Under the pieces are notes generated by a model, which saw nothing but the letters and a program-made list of their open reading frames with translations, was not told the DNA's origin and made no database searches. The translations under genes and the position numbers were made by a program. A stretch of DNA of 64,000 bases from JBIKWM01 sp044356305 (lineage in GTDB: Bacteria; Bacteroidota; Bacteroidia; UBA10329), in contig JBIKWM010000001.1 in NCBI GenBank assembly GCA_044356305.1, positions 248,001-312,000 of the forward strand. The letters run 5' to 3'. Of the stretch, positions 7,784-16,602 are shown piece by piece. The stretch's first letter is position 1, and each line of letters opens with the position of its first letter.

Positions 7784-8722
7784 ATGAAGAAACTGGCCCG
7801 CCTGCTCATAGGCCACGTGCGCACCGATGTGGCCACGGTGCCGTATGCGGCCACCATCCTCATTGTCTCCGCTGCCGTTTTCGTCAACTACAGCCCGCTT
7901 GTCGACCTGTGGCCCCGGGCCATGCACGGCAGCAACGCAGAGCAGGCGGCCTATATAGCGCTGCTCTACGGGGGCATCTACTTCCTCACGGCCCTGTTCT
8001 GTCAGGACGCCCACGGGCCCCGCTACCTGCGCGACCCGCGGTTCTATGCCTTGGCCACGGTGCTCATCTGCCTGGTGTCGGCACCCAAACTCTCGGTGCT
8101 GCAGCCTTTCAGCTTCAGGACCATCGAGGGGCTGAGCAAGGGCGAGATGGTGTTCGGGTCCAGGTGCCAGTTCTTTGTGTGGCAGGGCGTGGTGGCCTTC
8201 GGTGGGCTGCTGCTGCTGTCACTGTTCCATGGCGGATTCAAGCTGCGCGAGATAGGTCTCACCGCTCGCCAGTGGGACGCGGGGCCTTACCTCCTTGTGC
8301 TGGCCATGGTGCTGCCGCTGGTGGTCATCGCATCGTTCGCGCCCGATTTCCAACGGGCCTACCCGCAATACAGGTCGTGGATGTTCCCCGATGTGTTCGG
8401 TTTGGGCCCGGTGGCGCAAGCCGGCATTTTCGAGATGTGCTATGGCAGTGCCTTCCTCACGGTCGAAGTGCTTTTCCGTGGGGCGCTGGTCATAGGCATG
8501 GCGCGCATCATGGGGCCACGGGCCATTCTGCCGGCCGTGGCCATGTACTGCACCTTCCATTTCGGCAAACCGTTGGGCGAGGCCATCGGCTCGGTGGTGG
8601 GGGGCTACATCCTAAGTGTGTTCGCATTGCACTCGCGCTCTGTGCTGGGCGGGGTGGTGGTGCACCTGGGCGTGGCCCTCGGCATGGAACTGTGCGCCTA
8701 TGCGCAGCACATGCTGCGGTGA
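7784..8722 (+). CDS. CPBP-family intramembrane protein (Abi-like)
   Basis: This 312-residue polytopic membrane protein carries a C-terminal CPBP (CAAX protease and bacteriocin-processing) domain. Motif 1 reads VEVLFRGAL where the family usually has EExxFRG, so the first Glu is replaced by Val while the second Glu and the Arg remain. Downstream come a Phe-His motif (CTFHFGKPLGE) and the last VVVHLGVA histidine. The other putative active-site residues are therefore retained. Activity and substrate are unknown. The start at 7784 (MKKLARLL) is preferred over an ORF opening at 7634. The N-terminal half (5 or so helices) is not diagnostic. Confidence 0.8.
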   Translation: MKKLARLLIGHVRTDVATVPYAATILIVSAAVFVNYSPLVDLWPRAMHGSNAEQAAYIALLYGGIYFLTALFCQDAHGPRYLRDPRFYALATVLICLVSAPKLSVLQPFSFRTIEGLSKGEMVFGSRCQFFVWQGVVAFGGLLLLSLFHGGFKLREIGLTARQWDAGPYLLVLAMVLPLVVIASFAPDFQRAYPQYRSWMFPDVFGLGPVAQAGIFEMCYGSAFLTVEVLFRGALVIGMARIMGPRAILPAVAMYCTFHFGKPLGEAIGSVVGGYILSVFALHSRSVLGGVVVHLGVALGMELCAYAQHMLR

Positions 8723-8733
8723 TGTTCCTGCCT

Positions 8734-8769
8734 GCCCGCGTCCCGTTTATCTAACAGCGCAACGCGGGC
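8734..8769. terminator. Hairpin between convergent genes (possible bidirectional terminator)
   Basis: An 8-bp inverted repeat, GCCCGCGT at 8734-8741 and ACGCGGGC at 8762-8769, encloses a 20-nt loop between the converging CPBP and sugar-transferase genes. There is no clear T-run on either side, so termination is an inference from position. Confidence 0.35.
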
Positions 8770-8794
8770 GGCCTGTTCTCATCGGCCATTACCA

Positions 8795-9382
8795 TCACCC
8801 GAACACCTTCATGCCCGTCTGCCAGATCACTTTCAGGTCTTTGAGGGCCGATGGGTCGTTGATGTGCTGCAGGTTGAGGCGGATCTTATCGGGCATTATC
8901 ACCTCTATGTAGTGGCGTTCGGGGTCGGGCTGCTGGGCCAGCATCTCGTTCTCGTTGCTGTAGGCAATGCTGGCCAGGTCTGTTATGCCGGGGCGCACGT
9001 CAAGCACCCTGCGCTGCTCGGGGGTGTAGAGGTCAACATACCTGCGCACCTCGGGCCGCGGGCCCACCAGACTCATATCGCCCAGCAGCACGTTGATGAG
9101 CTGGGGCAGTTCGTCAAGCTTGAGCCTGCGCAGGTGGTAGCCTGCACGGGTCACACGCGGGTCGCGGCCACCCACGGTCAGCAGGCCCTTCCGGTCGGCA
9201 CCGGTGTGCATGGTGCGGAACTTGAACATGCCGAAATCCCTGCCTCCGCGCCCCACCCGCACCTGCCGGTAGAACACGCCCCCACGGCTATCAATCATCA
9301 CCCAAAGGGAAATAAGCACAAAGGCCGGGCAGAGCAGCAACAACCCACAAAGGGCGGCACCGAGGTCGAAAAGGCGCTTCAT
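8795..9382 (-). CDS. Sugar transferase (PglC/WcaJ-like phosphoglycosyl transferase)
   Basis: This 195-residue enzyme of the monotopic phosphoglycosyl-transferase family moves a phospho-sugar from UDP-sugar to undecaprenyl phosphate, starting glycan assembly at the inner membrane. It has a single N-terminal membrane helix (residues 5-28), the KFRTMHTGAD block, the catalytic Asp-Glu in LRRLKLDELPQLINVL, and GDMSLVGPRPE. The C-terminal part (GITDLASI) is also typical. It is the last of a same-strand cluster with a DegT aminotransferase (40-bp gap) and a GT2 enzyme, suggesting an amino-sugar containing O-glycan or A-LPS precursor. Confidence 0.93.
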   Translation of the reverse strand: MKRLFDLGAALCGLLLLCPAFVLISLWVMIDSRGGVFYRQVRVGRGGRDFGMFKFRTMHTGADRKGLLTVGGRDPRVTRAGYHLRRLKLDELPQLINVLLGDMSLVGPRPEVRRYVDLYTPEQRRVLDVRPGITDLASIAYSNENEMLAQQPDPERHYIEVIMPDKIRLNLQHINDPSALKDLKVIWQTGMKVFG

Positions 9383-9422
9383 GCCTGTCGGCCGTCAAGA
9401 TCTGCCTGACCGGAGCACCCGT

Positions 9423-10637
9423 TCATGCCGTTGCGCGCTCAAATTCCTCAAGCAGGGCCTCGGCCACATAACGGGCATCGTCAAGCGTGAGGTCGTAGTA
9501 CACAGGCAGGGTCACCTCGTGGCGGTAGGCGGCCAGGGCCACCGGATAGTCATCGGCCCTGTAGCCCGCCTGCCTGTAGAAACTGAGCAGCGGCAGGGGC
9601 TGGTAATGCACATTCACCACAATGCCGCGCTCGGCCAAAGCCTGTATCACTGCATCGCGCTGGGCCTCGGAGGCGCCCTTTAGCCGGGCCAGGTACAGGT
9701 GCCGCGATGAGGTGCGGTCTGCATCCTCATGCACCGGGAGTATCACTTTTCGGCTTGCGCCCAGCACATCGTCATACACCTTGAAAATCTCTTTTCGGTG
9801 GGCCAGATGTTGGGCGTAATCCTTGAGCTGGATCAACCCCAGCGAGGCCTGTATGTCGGTCATGTTGGCCTTGTAGCCGGCCTCAACAATGTCGTATTTC
9901 CAGCCACCTGCCTTGGTCTTGGCCAGCGCATCCTTGTTCTGGCCGTGCAGGATGCGGGTGTTCATCTCGCGATACAGCTCCTCATTATCGAAAGGCGCGG
10001 GCAGATTGAAGGCAATGGCCCCACCTTCGGCCGTGGTCAGGTTCTTCACCGCGTGGAACGAGAACACGCTCACATCGGCCAGGGTGCCGGCCTTCCTGGC
10101 GCCATATTCAGCCCCGAAAGAGTGTGCGGCATCGGTCAGGAAAAGGATCCGCCCCAGCTTCTGCTGTTTTTCATTTTTGGGGATGAAAACTGGTCGGGCA
10201 TCCTCAATCACCTGCCACAGTTGGCGGTAGCGCACGGGCAATCCGCCAAGGTCAACCGGCAATATGGCTTTTGTACGCGGGGTGATGGCGGCCCGCAATG
10301 CCGCAGCACTGATACACAGGTCGTCAGCGTCCACATCCACCATCACAGGTCTGGCGCCCAGGTGCATGATAACATTGGCTGTGGCGCAGTAGGTATAGGC
10401 CGGCACTATCACCTCATCGCCCGCACCTATGCCATACCAGTGCAGCATCAGCTCAAGCCCAATGGTGGCCGATGCGATGCCGATGGTGCGCTGATTGCCG
10501 CAATATGTGGCCAGTTCCACCTCAAAGCGCTTGGTCTTGGGCCCGGTGGTTATCCAACCGCTGCGCAGGGTATCCACCACCTCGGCTATCATCTCGTCAG
10601 TGACGTGGGGCGGAGAGAACGGGATCTTCTTTTCCAT
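9423..10637 (-). CDS. DegT/DnrJ/EryC1/StrS family aminotransferase
   Basis: The product (404 aa) is a PLP-dependent sugar aminotransferase that converts a nucleotide-linked keto sugar to an amino sugar. Family features include IPFSPPHVTDEMI at the N-terminus, GWITTGPKTKRFE, the VIVPAYTYCATAN cofactor region, DAAHSFGAEY and the PLP lysine in SFHAVKNLTTAEGGAI. The late VNVHYQPLPLL matches the substrate-binding end of PglE/WecE-like enzymes. No dehydratase or acetyltransferase partner is in the window, so the keto-sugar source is unseen. A TACTTTTG -7 box sits about 11 bp before the start. Confidence 0.93.
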   Translation of the reverse strand: MEKKIPFSPPHVTDEMIAEVVDTLRSGWITTGPKTKRFEVELATYCGNQRTIGIASATIGLELMLHWYGIGAGDEVIVPAYTYCATANVIMHLGARPVMVDVDADDLCISAAALRAAITPRTKAILPVDLGGLPVRYRQLWQVIEDARPVFIPKNEKQQKLGRILFLTDAAHSFGAEYGARKAGTLADVSVFSFHAVKNLTTAEGGAIAFNLPAPFDNEELYREMNTRILHGQNKDALAKTKAGGWKYDIVEAGYKANMTDIQASLGLIQLKDYAQHLAHRKEIFKVYDDVLGASRKVILPVHEDADRTSSRHLYLARLKGASEAQRDAVIQALAERGIVVNVHYQPLPLLSFYRQAGYRADDYPVALAAYRHEVTLPVYYDLTLDDARYVAEALLEEFERATA

Positions 10638-10647
10638 GTATGTGCGG

Positions 10648-10655
10648 CAAAAGTA
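10648..10655 (-). promoter_or_regulatory. -7 box (TACTTTTG) upstream of the aminotransferase gene
   Basis: On the minus strand TACTTTTG matches TAnnTTTG exactly, 11 bp before the aminotransferase ATG, implying a very short leader. No clear -33 TTG was found, and the site falls within the 27-bp gap behind the GT2 gene. Confidence 0.35.
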
Positions 10656-10664
10656 GAACGGGCC

Positions 10665-11714
10665 TCAGCGGCTCGCTCTCATGTCGCCACCGCCCTGTTG
10701 GCGCAGCAGCACAAAGCGCACCAGCCCCTCGAGGTAACCCATGCCGTAGCTCAGGTGCATGCACATCACCGCAATGGGGAAATACAGCGTGAGCGAGGGC
10801 ATGTGGCGGTGCAACGCGGCAGACTGACCTGCCATGAACAGCATAGCTGCGTACAGCACCAGCCCGAGTGCCGTGGCCCCGAAAAGCGGTTTAGAAATCA
10901 GGAAGGTGATGGGCAATGACAGCATGGCCAGCACCAGAGCAGGCGGCACCAATTGGCGCAATGTGGCCGGGAAACCGAGGCGCACATTCACCAACGGTTT
11001 GAAAAGCCCGTACTGGCGGTACATGCGCCACAGCTGGCTGAAGGTGGAACGCGCATAGTACCCTGCCCTTACGCTGGGGATGAGCACGATGCGGCCACCC
11101 GCCTTCCTCAAACGGCCATTCAGCTCATCGTCCTGATTGCGGGTGAGGGTGACATCGAACAGCCCGATGCGGTCGAACACAGCCTTGGGGTAGCAGCCGA
11201 ACGGGACCGTGTCTGTTTCCATGGGCGCATCGGCACCGGTGCGGAAGTGCGCGTTGCCCACCCCAACTCGGCTGCTCATGGCCTCGGCAATGGCCACCGA
11301 CACAGGCGTGTCATCGGCCGGGAGGGTCTCCAAGATGCCGCCCACATTGTCGGCCCCTGTGTCGTGCAGCGCCTTCAGCAGGTCGCTGACATAGTTTGGC
11401 GGATAGGTGCTGTGGGCACCCAGGATCATCACCACCGGGGCACTCGCCATCCCGATACCGCTATTGAGGGCATACGGAACTGTGTGCTGCGGATTGTCAA
11501 CCAGCCTTATTTGCGGCACACGCGCAGAGCGCAGCGCCACTGCGGCACGGGTGCCATCGGTGCTCATGCCGTCCATCACCAGCACCTCAAGGTCGCTGAT
11601 GGGGTGCTGCTGTGCTATCAGGTCATCGAGCAGTCGCCCGATGTACCCTTCCTCGTTGCGGCAAGGAATGATGAGGGTGGCAGAGCACGATGCCATTTCG
11701 CTATGACCGTTCAT
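10665..11714 (-). CDS. Glycosyltransferase family 2, ExoA-like, membrane-associated
   Basis: This 349-residue protein has an N-terminal GT-A domain: ATLIIPCRNEEGYIGRLLDDL, a VLVMDGMSTDGT nucleotide-binding motif, and GAHSTYPPNYV where processive family members carry a variant DxD. The ETDTVPFGCYPKAVF and TRNQDDELNGRLRKAGG blocks are typical of ExoA-like enzymes. Two to three C-terminal hydrophobic helices (from about residue 255) anchor it to the inner membrane. It probably extends the glycan begun by the downstream sugar transferase. It is the first gene of the three-gene minus-strand cluster. Confidence 0.88.
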   Translation of the reverse strand: MNGHSEMASCSATLIIPCRNEEGYIGRLLDDLIAQQHPISDLEVLVMDGMSTDGTRAAVALRSARVPQIRLVDNPQHTVPYALNSGIGMASAPVVMILGAHSTYPPNYVSDLLKALHDTGADNVGGILETLPADDTPVSVAIAEAMSSRVGVGNAHFRTGADAPMETDTVPFGCYPKAVFDRIGLFDVTLTRNQDDELNGRLRKAGGRIVLIPSVRAGYYARSTFSQLWRMYRQYGLFKPLVNVRLGFPATLRQLVPPALVLAMLSLPITFLISKPLFGATALGLVLYAAMLFMAGQSAALHRHMPSLTLYFPIAVMCMHLSYGMGYLEGLVRFVLLRQQGGGDMRASR

Positions 11715-11792
11715 GATGCGTGCCCCGCCTCTGATCTTTTATCAATCCAACAATCATCATCTCATCACAGTAAAATAGATCAGGTACCGATT

Positions 11793-13193
11793 TCAGATGT
11801 GTTTCCCAACATGCAATCTGAAACCATGCTCCAAATGTCGGTTCATGCTGTACTCAAAACGGATCACCACATCGTAGTACGTCACCATGTCCAGCCCCAG
11901 CCCACCGCCCATGAGCCACGTGTTGCTGAGGCGCGCCTTAGGGCTTATCTGGCTGTCGATGCTGTAGGCGGCATCAAAGTTCAGATTCATGTAAAAGGTG
12001 AATGGGATGAGGCCGAACTTGTTTGATTTGAGGAACTTGAGATTGAGGACACGGGTGGGGAATGCAGTCCATTTCAACGAGCTCTTGAAGAGCACATAAT
12101 GCTGGGCATCGACCACGTATAGCTCGTAACCGCGCACAAAATCATTATCGTATCCCAATCCGTATTGGAGGTAATAGGACTGCCGCGCCACACTCGATGC
12201 CTTGATGCTGGTGCCATGTACAAAATGCCACCTGCGGTGCAGGGGCCAGTATTTGTTGAATGTGACATAGGCCGAGAATTGATCAATGTCTGAACCTACT
12301 ATGCCCAGACCGTCTTTCCGTAGAATGAATTCGAACAGATATCCTTTGAGCGGATAGGAATTGTAATCGCGCAGGTCGCGCCTCAGATTGTATTCAATGG
12401 ACATGAACCGCACATGGTCCTTGCCGTTGGCCAGATAGTAGGGATTGAGCTGTGCCACCTCTGGGGCGGTCCATATCTCGCTATAGCCTATGAGGAGCTT
12501 GTGCACGTTGTATAGCTGAGGCCTGAACGAGGGCTCTATATAGGCTTCGATGTACTGCTGTGCATGATCGCCCGACCCGCTATAGAGTAGACGCTTGTTA
12601 TCGGCCGATGAGTATGTCACCTCGCGGTTGCGGGCATATTCGGCCCCGACATTGAGCCCGAATCGCTGCCTGCGGTCGAGGTATGGGAAGCTGTACTCGA
12701 ACCCGAACTTCCAGTTGTAGCCGAACCGCGCTTCAATCTCAAGGATCTCGCGCCTGCCCCTGAAATTGTTCCAGACCAGGTGGAGCCCATAGTCAAGGCG
12801 GTCCAGCTTCCATCCTTTGTCTATCCACTCCGGGATGTTGCGATCGGCCACTTTGAAAATGGGGATGGGGAACACGTACCAGCGCTCCTGCATGCGTATC
12901 ACCACATCAATGGTGCTGTCAATCGGATTGATGCAGGTGTCTATCTCCACAAAGTTGAAGAGGTTCACATTGCGCAGATTGCTGCGCGACCGCTCCATGT
13001 GGTAACGCAGCGAGTCGAGGTTGAGCCTATCGCCCGGATGGACTGTCAGCTCGCGGTTGATGATCCTGGGCCGGGTTATCCTGTTGCCCTGCATCTCAAC
13101 CGTATTGATCCTATACTGATGCTGCGCCAACAGTGTGGCAGGTGCAATCAGCATGGCGGCCATGGCCAGCCGCTTCAGGGCAGTATGGCGCAC
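11793..13193 (-). CDS. BamA/TamA-family outer membrane protein with single POTRA-like domain
   Basis: The 466-residue product has a signal peptide (cleavage near LLAQHQYR), one POTRA-like segment at about residues 25-110 (INTVEMQGNRITRPRIINREL, then VNLFNFVEIDT), and a C-terminal 16-strand-like barrel rich in alternating aromatic residues. The lone POTRA and shorter length set it apart from canonical BamA, which has five POTRAs. It resembles surface-antigen or TamA-like proteins of Bacteroidetes. The terminal residues (FRLHVGKHI) lack a clear C-terminal aromatic beta-signal. A 13-bp gap separates it from the upstream CBS gene, so the two are probably co-transcribed. Confidence 0.8.
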   Translation of the reverse strand: MRHTALKRLAMAAMLIAPATLLAQHQYRINTVEMQGNRITRPRIINRELTVHPGDRLNLDSLRYHMERSRSNLRNVNLFNFVEIDTCINPIDSTIDVVIRMQERWYVFPIPIFKVADRNIPEWIDKGWKLDRLDYGLHLVWNNFRGRREILEIEARFGYNWKFGFEYSFPYLDRRQRFGLNVGAEYARNREVTYSSADNKRLLYSGSGDHAQQYIEAYIEPSFRPQLYNVHKLLIGYSEIWTAPEVAQLNPYYLANGKDHVRFMSIEYNLRRDLRDYNSYPLKGYLFEFILRKDGLGIVGSDIDQFSAYVTFNKYWPLHRRWHFVHGTSIKASSVARQSYYLQYGLGYDNDFVRGYELYVVDAQHYVLFKSSLKWTAFPTRVLNLKFLKSNKFGLIPFTFYMNLNFDAAYSIDSQISPKARLSNTWLMGGGLGLDMVTYYDVVIRFEYSMNRHLEHGFRLHVGKHI

Positions 13194-13206
13194 ATGCCTC
13201 AGCTTA

Positions 13207-13869
13207 TCAGATGTTGATGTAGCGCATCAGGGCATCGTAGCGGTCCTTGATCTCGCCTGTGTCCTCGCTATCGTGAAAACTGCCTGCCACCCTATATCCA
13301 TATCGCTCCAACCCTTGAATCACGGAGGTCTGGTCCTCACGGTCAATCTTAAGGGTGAGTTCCATCTTGTCGCTATCAGGCCTATGGAAAATATACGAAC
13401 TGAGTATTCGCGCCCCGTTCGACTCCACAATGTGAGCCACCTGGGCCAAGGAGTAATCGCGCATGTCCATTTCAACCACAAGTATCCCACCGGGCTGGTT
13501 CACAACAGCCAGCTCATCGAATTTGGTGAGCAGATCGGGCATCGTGATGCAACCTATGTATGTGCCGCCAGCATCCACCACCGGCATGATGCTCAGGTCG
13601 TGGCCAGAGAGGGTGCGGATCACATCATAGATGTGCTGATCGGGCGCTACATGGGTGTCAACCAGATCGGCCACGTAGTGCGAGATAGGCAGGTCGAGGT
13701 TGTTCTCGTCCACCACCATATCCTCGCTTATGATGCCCACGAATCGGGTGCCATCGGCCACCGCAAGGTGAGACACCTTGAATTCTTCCATCCATTCCAG
13801 TGCCACATGCCCGTTCTCAACGGGCCGTATGGGCGGAACGGTCTTGGATATGAGGTGACGTGCTATCAT
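13207..13869 (-). CDS. CBS-domain protein
   Basis: This 220-residue cytoplasmic protein has paired CBS motifs, seen as VSHLAVADGTRFVGIISEDMV (residues about 35-55) and LSIMPVVDAGGTYIGCITMPDLL (about 90-112). A C-terminal ACT-like region follows (GGILVVEMDMRDYSLAQVAHIVE). CBS pairs usually bind adenine nucleotides and tune partner proteins, and the partner here is unknown. A TTACTTTG sequence a few bases upstream (13877-13884) resembles a -7 box. The outer-membrane barrel gene follows within 13 bp. Confidence 0.85.
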   Translation of the reverse strand: MIARHLISKTVPPIRPVENGHVALEWMEEFKVSHLAVADGTRFVGIISEDMVVDENNLDLPISHYVADLVDTHVAPDQHIYDVIRTLSGHDLSIMPVVDAGGTYIGCITMPDLLTKFDELAVVNQPGGILVVEMDMRDYSLAQVAHIVESNGARILSSYIFHRPDSDKMELTLKIDREDQTSVIQGLERYGYRVAGSFHDSEDTGEIKDRYDALMRYINI

Positions 13870-13928
13870 GAGGCGCGCAAAGTAAACGCGCCCTGTCCTA
13901 TAATGTTGTTATCAGATCAGCCCAAGGC

Positions 13929-14897
13929 TCAGCTCTTCATCACCTGCCGCTTGAGCTTCTTCTCCTGGCGCTTCTTGGCCGCCTTGTTGCGGTCGTAAAC
14001 GCTGAACACGCGGCTAATACTGAACCCGAAATGCACATCGCCTTTCCACCACAGGCCATTGGTCTCAGTAAGAAAGGCCTTTTCAATTATCCCTCTCGAA
14101 TTGGAGAAATAGACCTGAAAAACGTGTCCACCGGTCTCAATGTCGAGTCCGATGCTCAGGGCATCCTGCACCTGTTCGCCATTGTAGAGCGAGTTGATCT
14201 GCCCGCGAGGCACCCAGCAGTATTCAAGGTTAAGGGCCAGGCTGCCAGTGAGTTTGGCGCGGCCACCGGCCATAAGTGCGAACACTGTGTTGCGGTCATT
14301 CTTGGCAGCAACGAGGTTGCGGTGCACAATGGTAGGTGTGATCTGTAGCGAGAACCGATCGGAGAATTTGCGGGCAATCAGGATCTGGTAAGTGTAGAAA
14401 AGGCGCGAGCTGAAATAATTCTCGCGGGTCTCATCAGGCCATTTCAAGGTCTTTATGGCGATGCTTGTGAAAAGGGTCACGCTCAGCGGCATCTTGCGCT
14501 TGCCCTTGCTCTGGCGCAGCAGCTTATACTTGAGGTAACCATCGTAGGTCTTCTCGAACGAGCTGCGGCCGATACCGATGTCGAAACGGTCGGTCACACC
14601 ATATTCGAAACCGAATCGGATGTTGGCATTGTCAAGTCCGAAATACTCGTACGGGCCGCCTGTGAGCCGCCCGAAGCGGTGACTGATGAGGAATAATAGC
14701 ACGCCTTCGCCATTGGTCTCAATGGAGTGCCCGTTAATCAGGCGGGTGGTCTTGAATGTGGCCGAGGCAAAGTCAATCTTGTCCTCCTTCTTCTCCATCT
14801 GGTCCAGCTCGCCCAAAAGGTCGTCTTGGGCAATAGAGACCAGCGGCAGCCAAAGGGCCACCACAATAAAGGCTGCTACAATTCTTCTCATGTTCAC
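13929..14897 (-). CDS. DUF5777 family beta-barrel protein
   Basis: The 322-residue protein has a signal peptide (cleaved after LVSIAQ), an acidic linker (DDLLGELDQMEKKEDK) and the DUF5777 pattern: a FKTTRLINGHSIET strand, FLISHRFGRLTGG, FGLDNANIRFGFEYG and VTDRFDIGIGRSS. The alternating strand pattern suggests an outer-membrane barrel. The short basic tail (KKRQEKKLKRQ) is unusual for a barrel end. Its start overlaps the stop of the YceI gene by 4 bp (ATGA), so translation is coupled in an operon with YceI and the upstream cytochrome lipoproteins. Confidence 0.88.
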   Translation of the reverse strand: MNMRRIVAAFIVVALWLPLVSIAQDDLLGELDQMEKKEDKIDFASATFKTTRLINGHSIETNGEGVLLFLISHRFGRLTGGPYEYFGLDNANIRFGFEYGVTDRFDIGIGRSSFEKTYDGYLKYKLLRQSKGKRKMPLSVTLFTSIAIKTLKWPDETRENYFSSRLFYTYQILIARKFSDRFSLQITPTIVHRNLVAAKNDRNTVFALMAGGRAKLTGSLALNLEYCWVPRGQINSLYNGEQVQDALSIGLDIETGGHVFQVYFSNSRGIIEKAFLTETNGLWWKGDVHFGFSISRVFSVYDRNKAAKKRQEKKLKRQVMKS

Positions 14898-15439
14898 TTG
14901 GTCATGGGTTTGTAGTCCATGTCAACAGTAACCTCTACCACCGGTGCGATCTTATCTTTCACAGGGCTGGGTATCTCAATGTTATGGTCGGCCAAGGTTA
15001 TCTTGAACTTGCAGGTCCCTTTCACCCCATTATCGCTCACCACCAGAGTGCCCTTGCCCGTGTAGTTCTTTTTCACACCGTGCATATCGAGTTCACCCAC
15101 CACTGTGGCAGCATAGGTGCCAGGCTTGGTGAGGTCCAGATTTTCCTGGATCTTACCATTGAATTTGGCATTCGGATACTTGTCAGAATGCACATACTTC
15201 TCGTTGAAGTGTTCCTGCATAAGGGCTTTCTCAAACTCGAAACTCTTCATCAGAACGCTGAAGGCGATGCTCTTTGTACCGATGTCCAGAATACTGGTCA
15301 CCTGATGGTTATTGGCCTCAATGTTCTCCAATGGTGCCTCGGAGAAGAAGCGGATGTAACCCGAACGGGTGCTGAGTTTCTGCGCCTGCGCAGTGATGCT
15401 CACGGTCAGGATCGCTAGTGCAAAAAGGGTCTTTTTCAT
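14894..15439 (-). CDS. YceI family periplasmic protein
   Basis: This is a 181-residue secreted lipocalin-like protein with a signal peptide ending TAQAQ. Family features are GYIRFFSEAPLENIEANN, FSVLMKSFEFEKALMQEHFNEKYV (the conserved F..A.MQEHFNE segment), YPNAKFNGKI and the terminal VTVDMDY. YceI proteins bind isoprenoid or amphiphilic molecules in a hydrophobic pocket and are often linked to redox or stress functions. The 4-bp overlap with the DUF5777 gene, and cytochrome-like lipoproteins upstream on the same strand, place it in an envelope redox operon. Confidence 0.93.
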   Translation of the reverse strand: MKKTLFALAILTVSITAQAQKLSTRSGYIRFFSEAPLENIEANNHQVTSILDIGTKSIAFSVLMKSFEFEKALMQEHFNEKYVHSDKYPNAKFNGKIQENLDLTKPGTYAATVVGELDMHGVKKNYTGKGTLVVSDNGVKGTCKFKITLADHNIEIPSPVKDKIAPVVEVTVDMDYKPMTK

Positions 15440-15521
15440 GATTTTGTTGGTTTATGTGCCTGCGGTAGCCAATTACCGTGCCTCACAGACACCGATGAGT
15501 TCTTTTTCTTCGGTCAATGAA

Positions 15522-15887
15522 TCAATTGTCCTGTGCGCCTTTGGCTATCCAGCTCTGAATGAGCAGTTTTTGACACTGATTCAGTTCGGTGTTGCCAGCT
15601 GGTGGCATGTCCTGATTGATGAGCAGACGCAGGTTGAGTGATCCATTGTCCACTTTGGCTTTCACATTGGCATAATTCTCCAATGGAAAACCACCCGAGC
15701 CTGGATGGCAGCCCGCGCAATTGCCCTGGATGATGGGCAGTATGTCGGCCGAGAAACTGACGTTGGCCGTGTCGCAGGCATTTGGGTCGGTGGGGTACAG
15801 TTCCTCTTCGTTGTCGTAATAGCAGCCCACTGTGGTGCTCAGCGCGAGCAACAGAAGGGAAGCTATGGCAAGGGTGTGTCGTTTCAT
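15522..15887 (-). CDS. Cytochrome c-type lipoprotein, single heme motif
   Basis: This 121-residue protein starts with a lipoprotein signal (hydrophobic stretch then STTVGC, predicted lipid-modified Cys) and carries one CAGCH heme-attachment motif (C-x-x-C-H) after FSADILPIIQGN. A downstream Met (QDMPPAGN) could be the second axial ligand. The terminal QSWIAKGAQDN is the usual end of planctomycete/Bacteroidetes-type cytochrome domains. The ATG at 15887 (MKRHTLAIAS) is preferred over 15914 because it begins right before the signal. It lies 4 bp after the two-heme-motif gene and probably acts in the same periplasmic electron-transfer chain. Confidence 0.8.
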   Translation of the reverse strand: MKRHTLAIASLLLLALSTTVGCYYDNEEELYPTDPNACDTANVSFSADILPIIQGNCAGCHPGSGGFPLENYANVKAKVDNGSLNLRLLINQDMPPAGNTELNQCQKLLIQSWIAKGAQDN

Positions 15888-15891
15888 TGTA

Positions 15892-16602
15892 TCAATTGTT
15901 CGGTGCTCCGGCATTCACCCATTTTGCAATCTTGGCCCGCAAACAGGTATCGAGCTGAGCCTGCCCTTGAGGCATGGCCGAATAGGGCGAGTCGTGGTTG
16001 AGTGCGCCCATGAGGCGCCCATCGAGAGCCACGGCCGAGGCGCCCGAATGTGCACTCAGGTCTATACTGCCACTGGGGAATGCTCCAGAATGGCAGCCAA
16101 GGCAATACGTTGAGAATATGGGGGCCACGGTGCCGCTAAAGGTCACATTTACAGTATCGCAACCACTGCCGCTATCAATACACTGGTTGTTGTGTGCCCC
16201 TTGGGCTATCCAATCATAGATCATGTCAATCTGAGCCTGTGTCAGTGTGATGCCTGATGAGGGCGGTGGCATCTGGTCGTCAGGATCAGAGTCGGTGATC
16301 CGCTCAAATATCTTGCTGCTGCCCGGGTCACCTGCATCAATGCCGTCCATGATCCCTTCATACGAATCGAGCGTGAAACCCTCTGTATGTGTGGCAGCAT
16401 CGTGGCAGCCATACATGGCGCAGCTGCTTACAAAAAGCGGAAGGATGTCATTGACAAAATACACCGTGTTGGTGTCGCACACCGAGTCGGTGGTGAGTTC
16501 TTCACTCGGTGTGGGGATCTCGTGTTTGCAGCTTGCAGTTCCAAAGGCCACGGCCAGTATGAGTAGGAAAGCGGGGTATATCAGTTTCTGTCTCATGTTC
16601 AT
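15892..16602 (-). CDS. Cytochrome c-type lipoprotein, two heme-like motifs
   Basis: This is a 236-residue lipoprotein (signal followed by GTASC) with two tandem cytochrome-like modules. The first module has an unusual CAMYGCH site with four residues between the cysteines, and the second has canonical CLGCH. Each module begins with V.F...V.PIF or ILPLF and ends with W...GA..N, as in the neighbouring single-module protein. The candidate Met ligands are DDQMPPP and SAMPQGQ. Its start overlaps the OB-fold gene by 4 bp. It probably anchors in the outer or inner membrane and carries electrons, but the terminal acceptor is not visible. Confidence 0.8.
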   Translation of the reverse strand: MNMRQKLIYPAFLLILAVAFGTASCKHEIPTPSEELTTDSVCDTNTVYFVNDILPLFVSSCAMYGCHDAATHTEGFTLDSYEGIMDGIDAGDPGSSKIFERITDSDPDDQMPPPSSGITLTQAQIDMIYDWIAQGAHNNQCIDSGSGCDTVNVTFSGTVAPIFSTYCLGCHSGAFPSGSIDLSAHSGASAVALDGRLMGALNHDSPYSAMPQGQAQLDTCLRAKIAKWVNAGAPNN

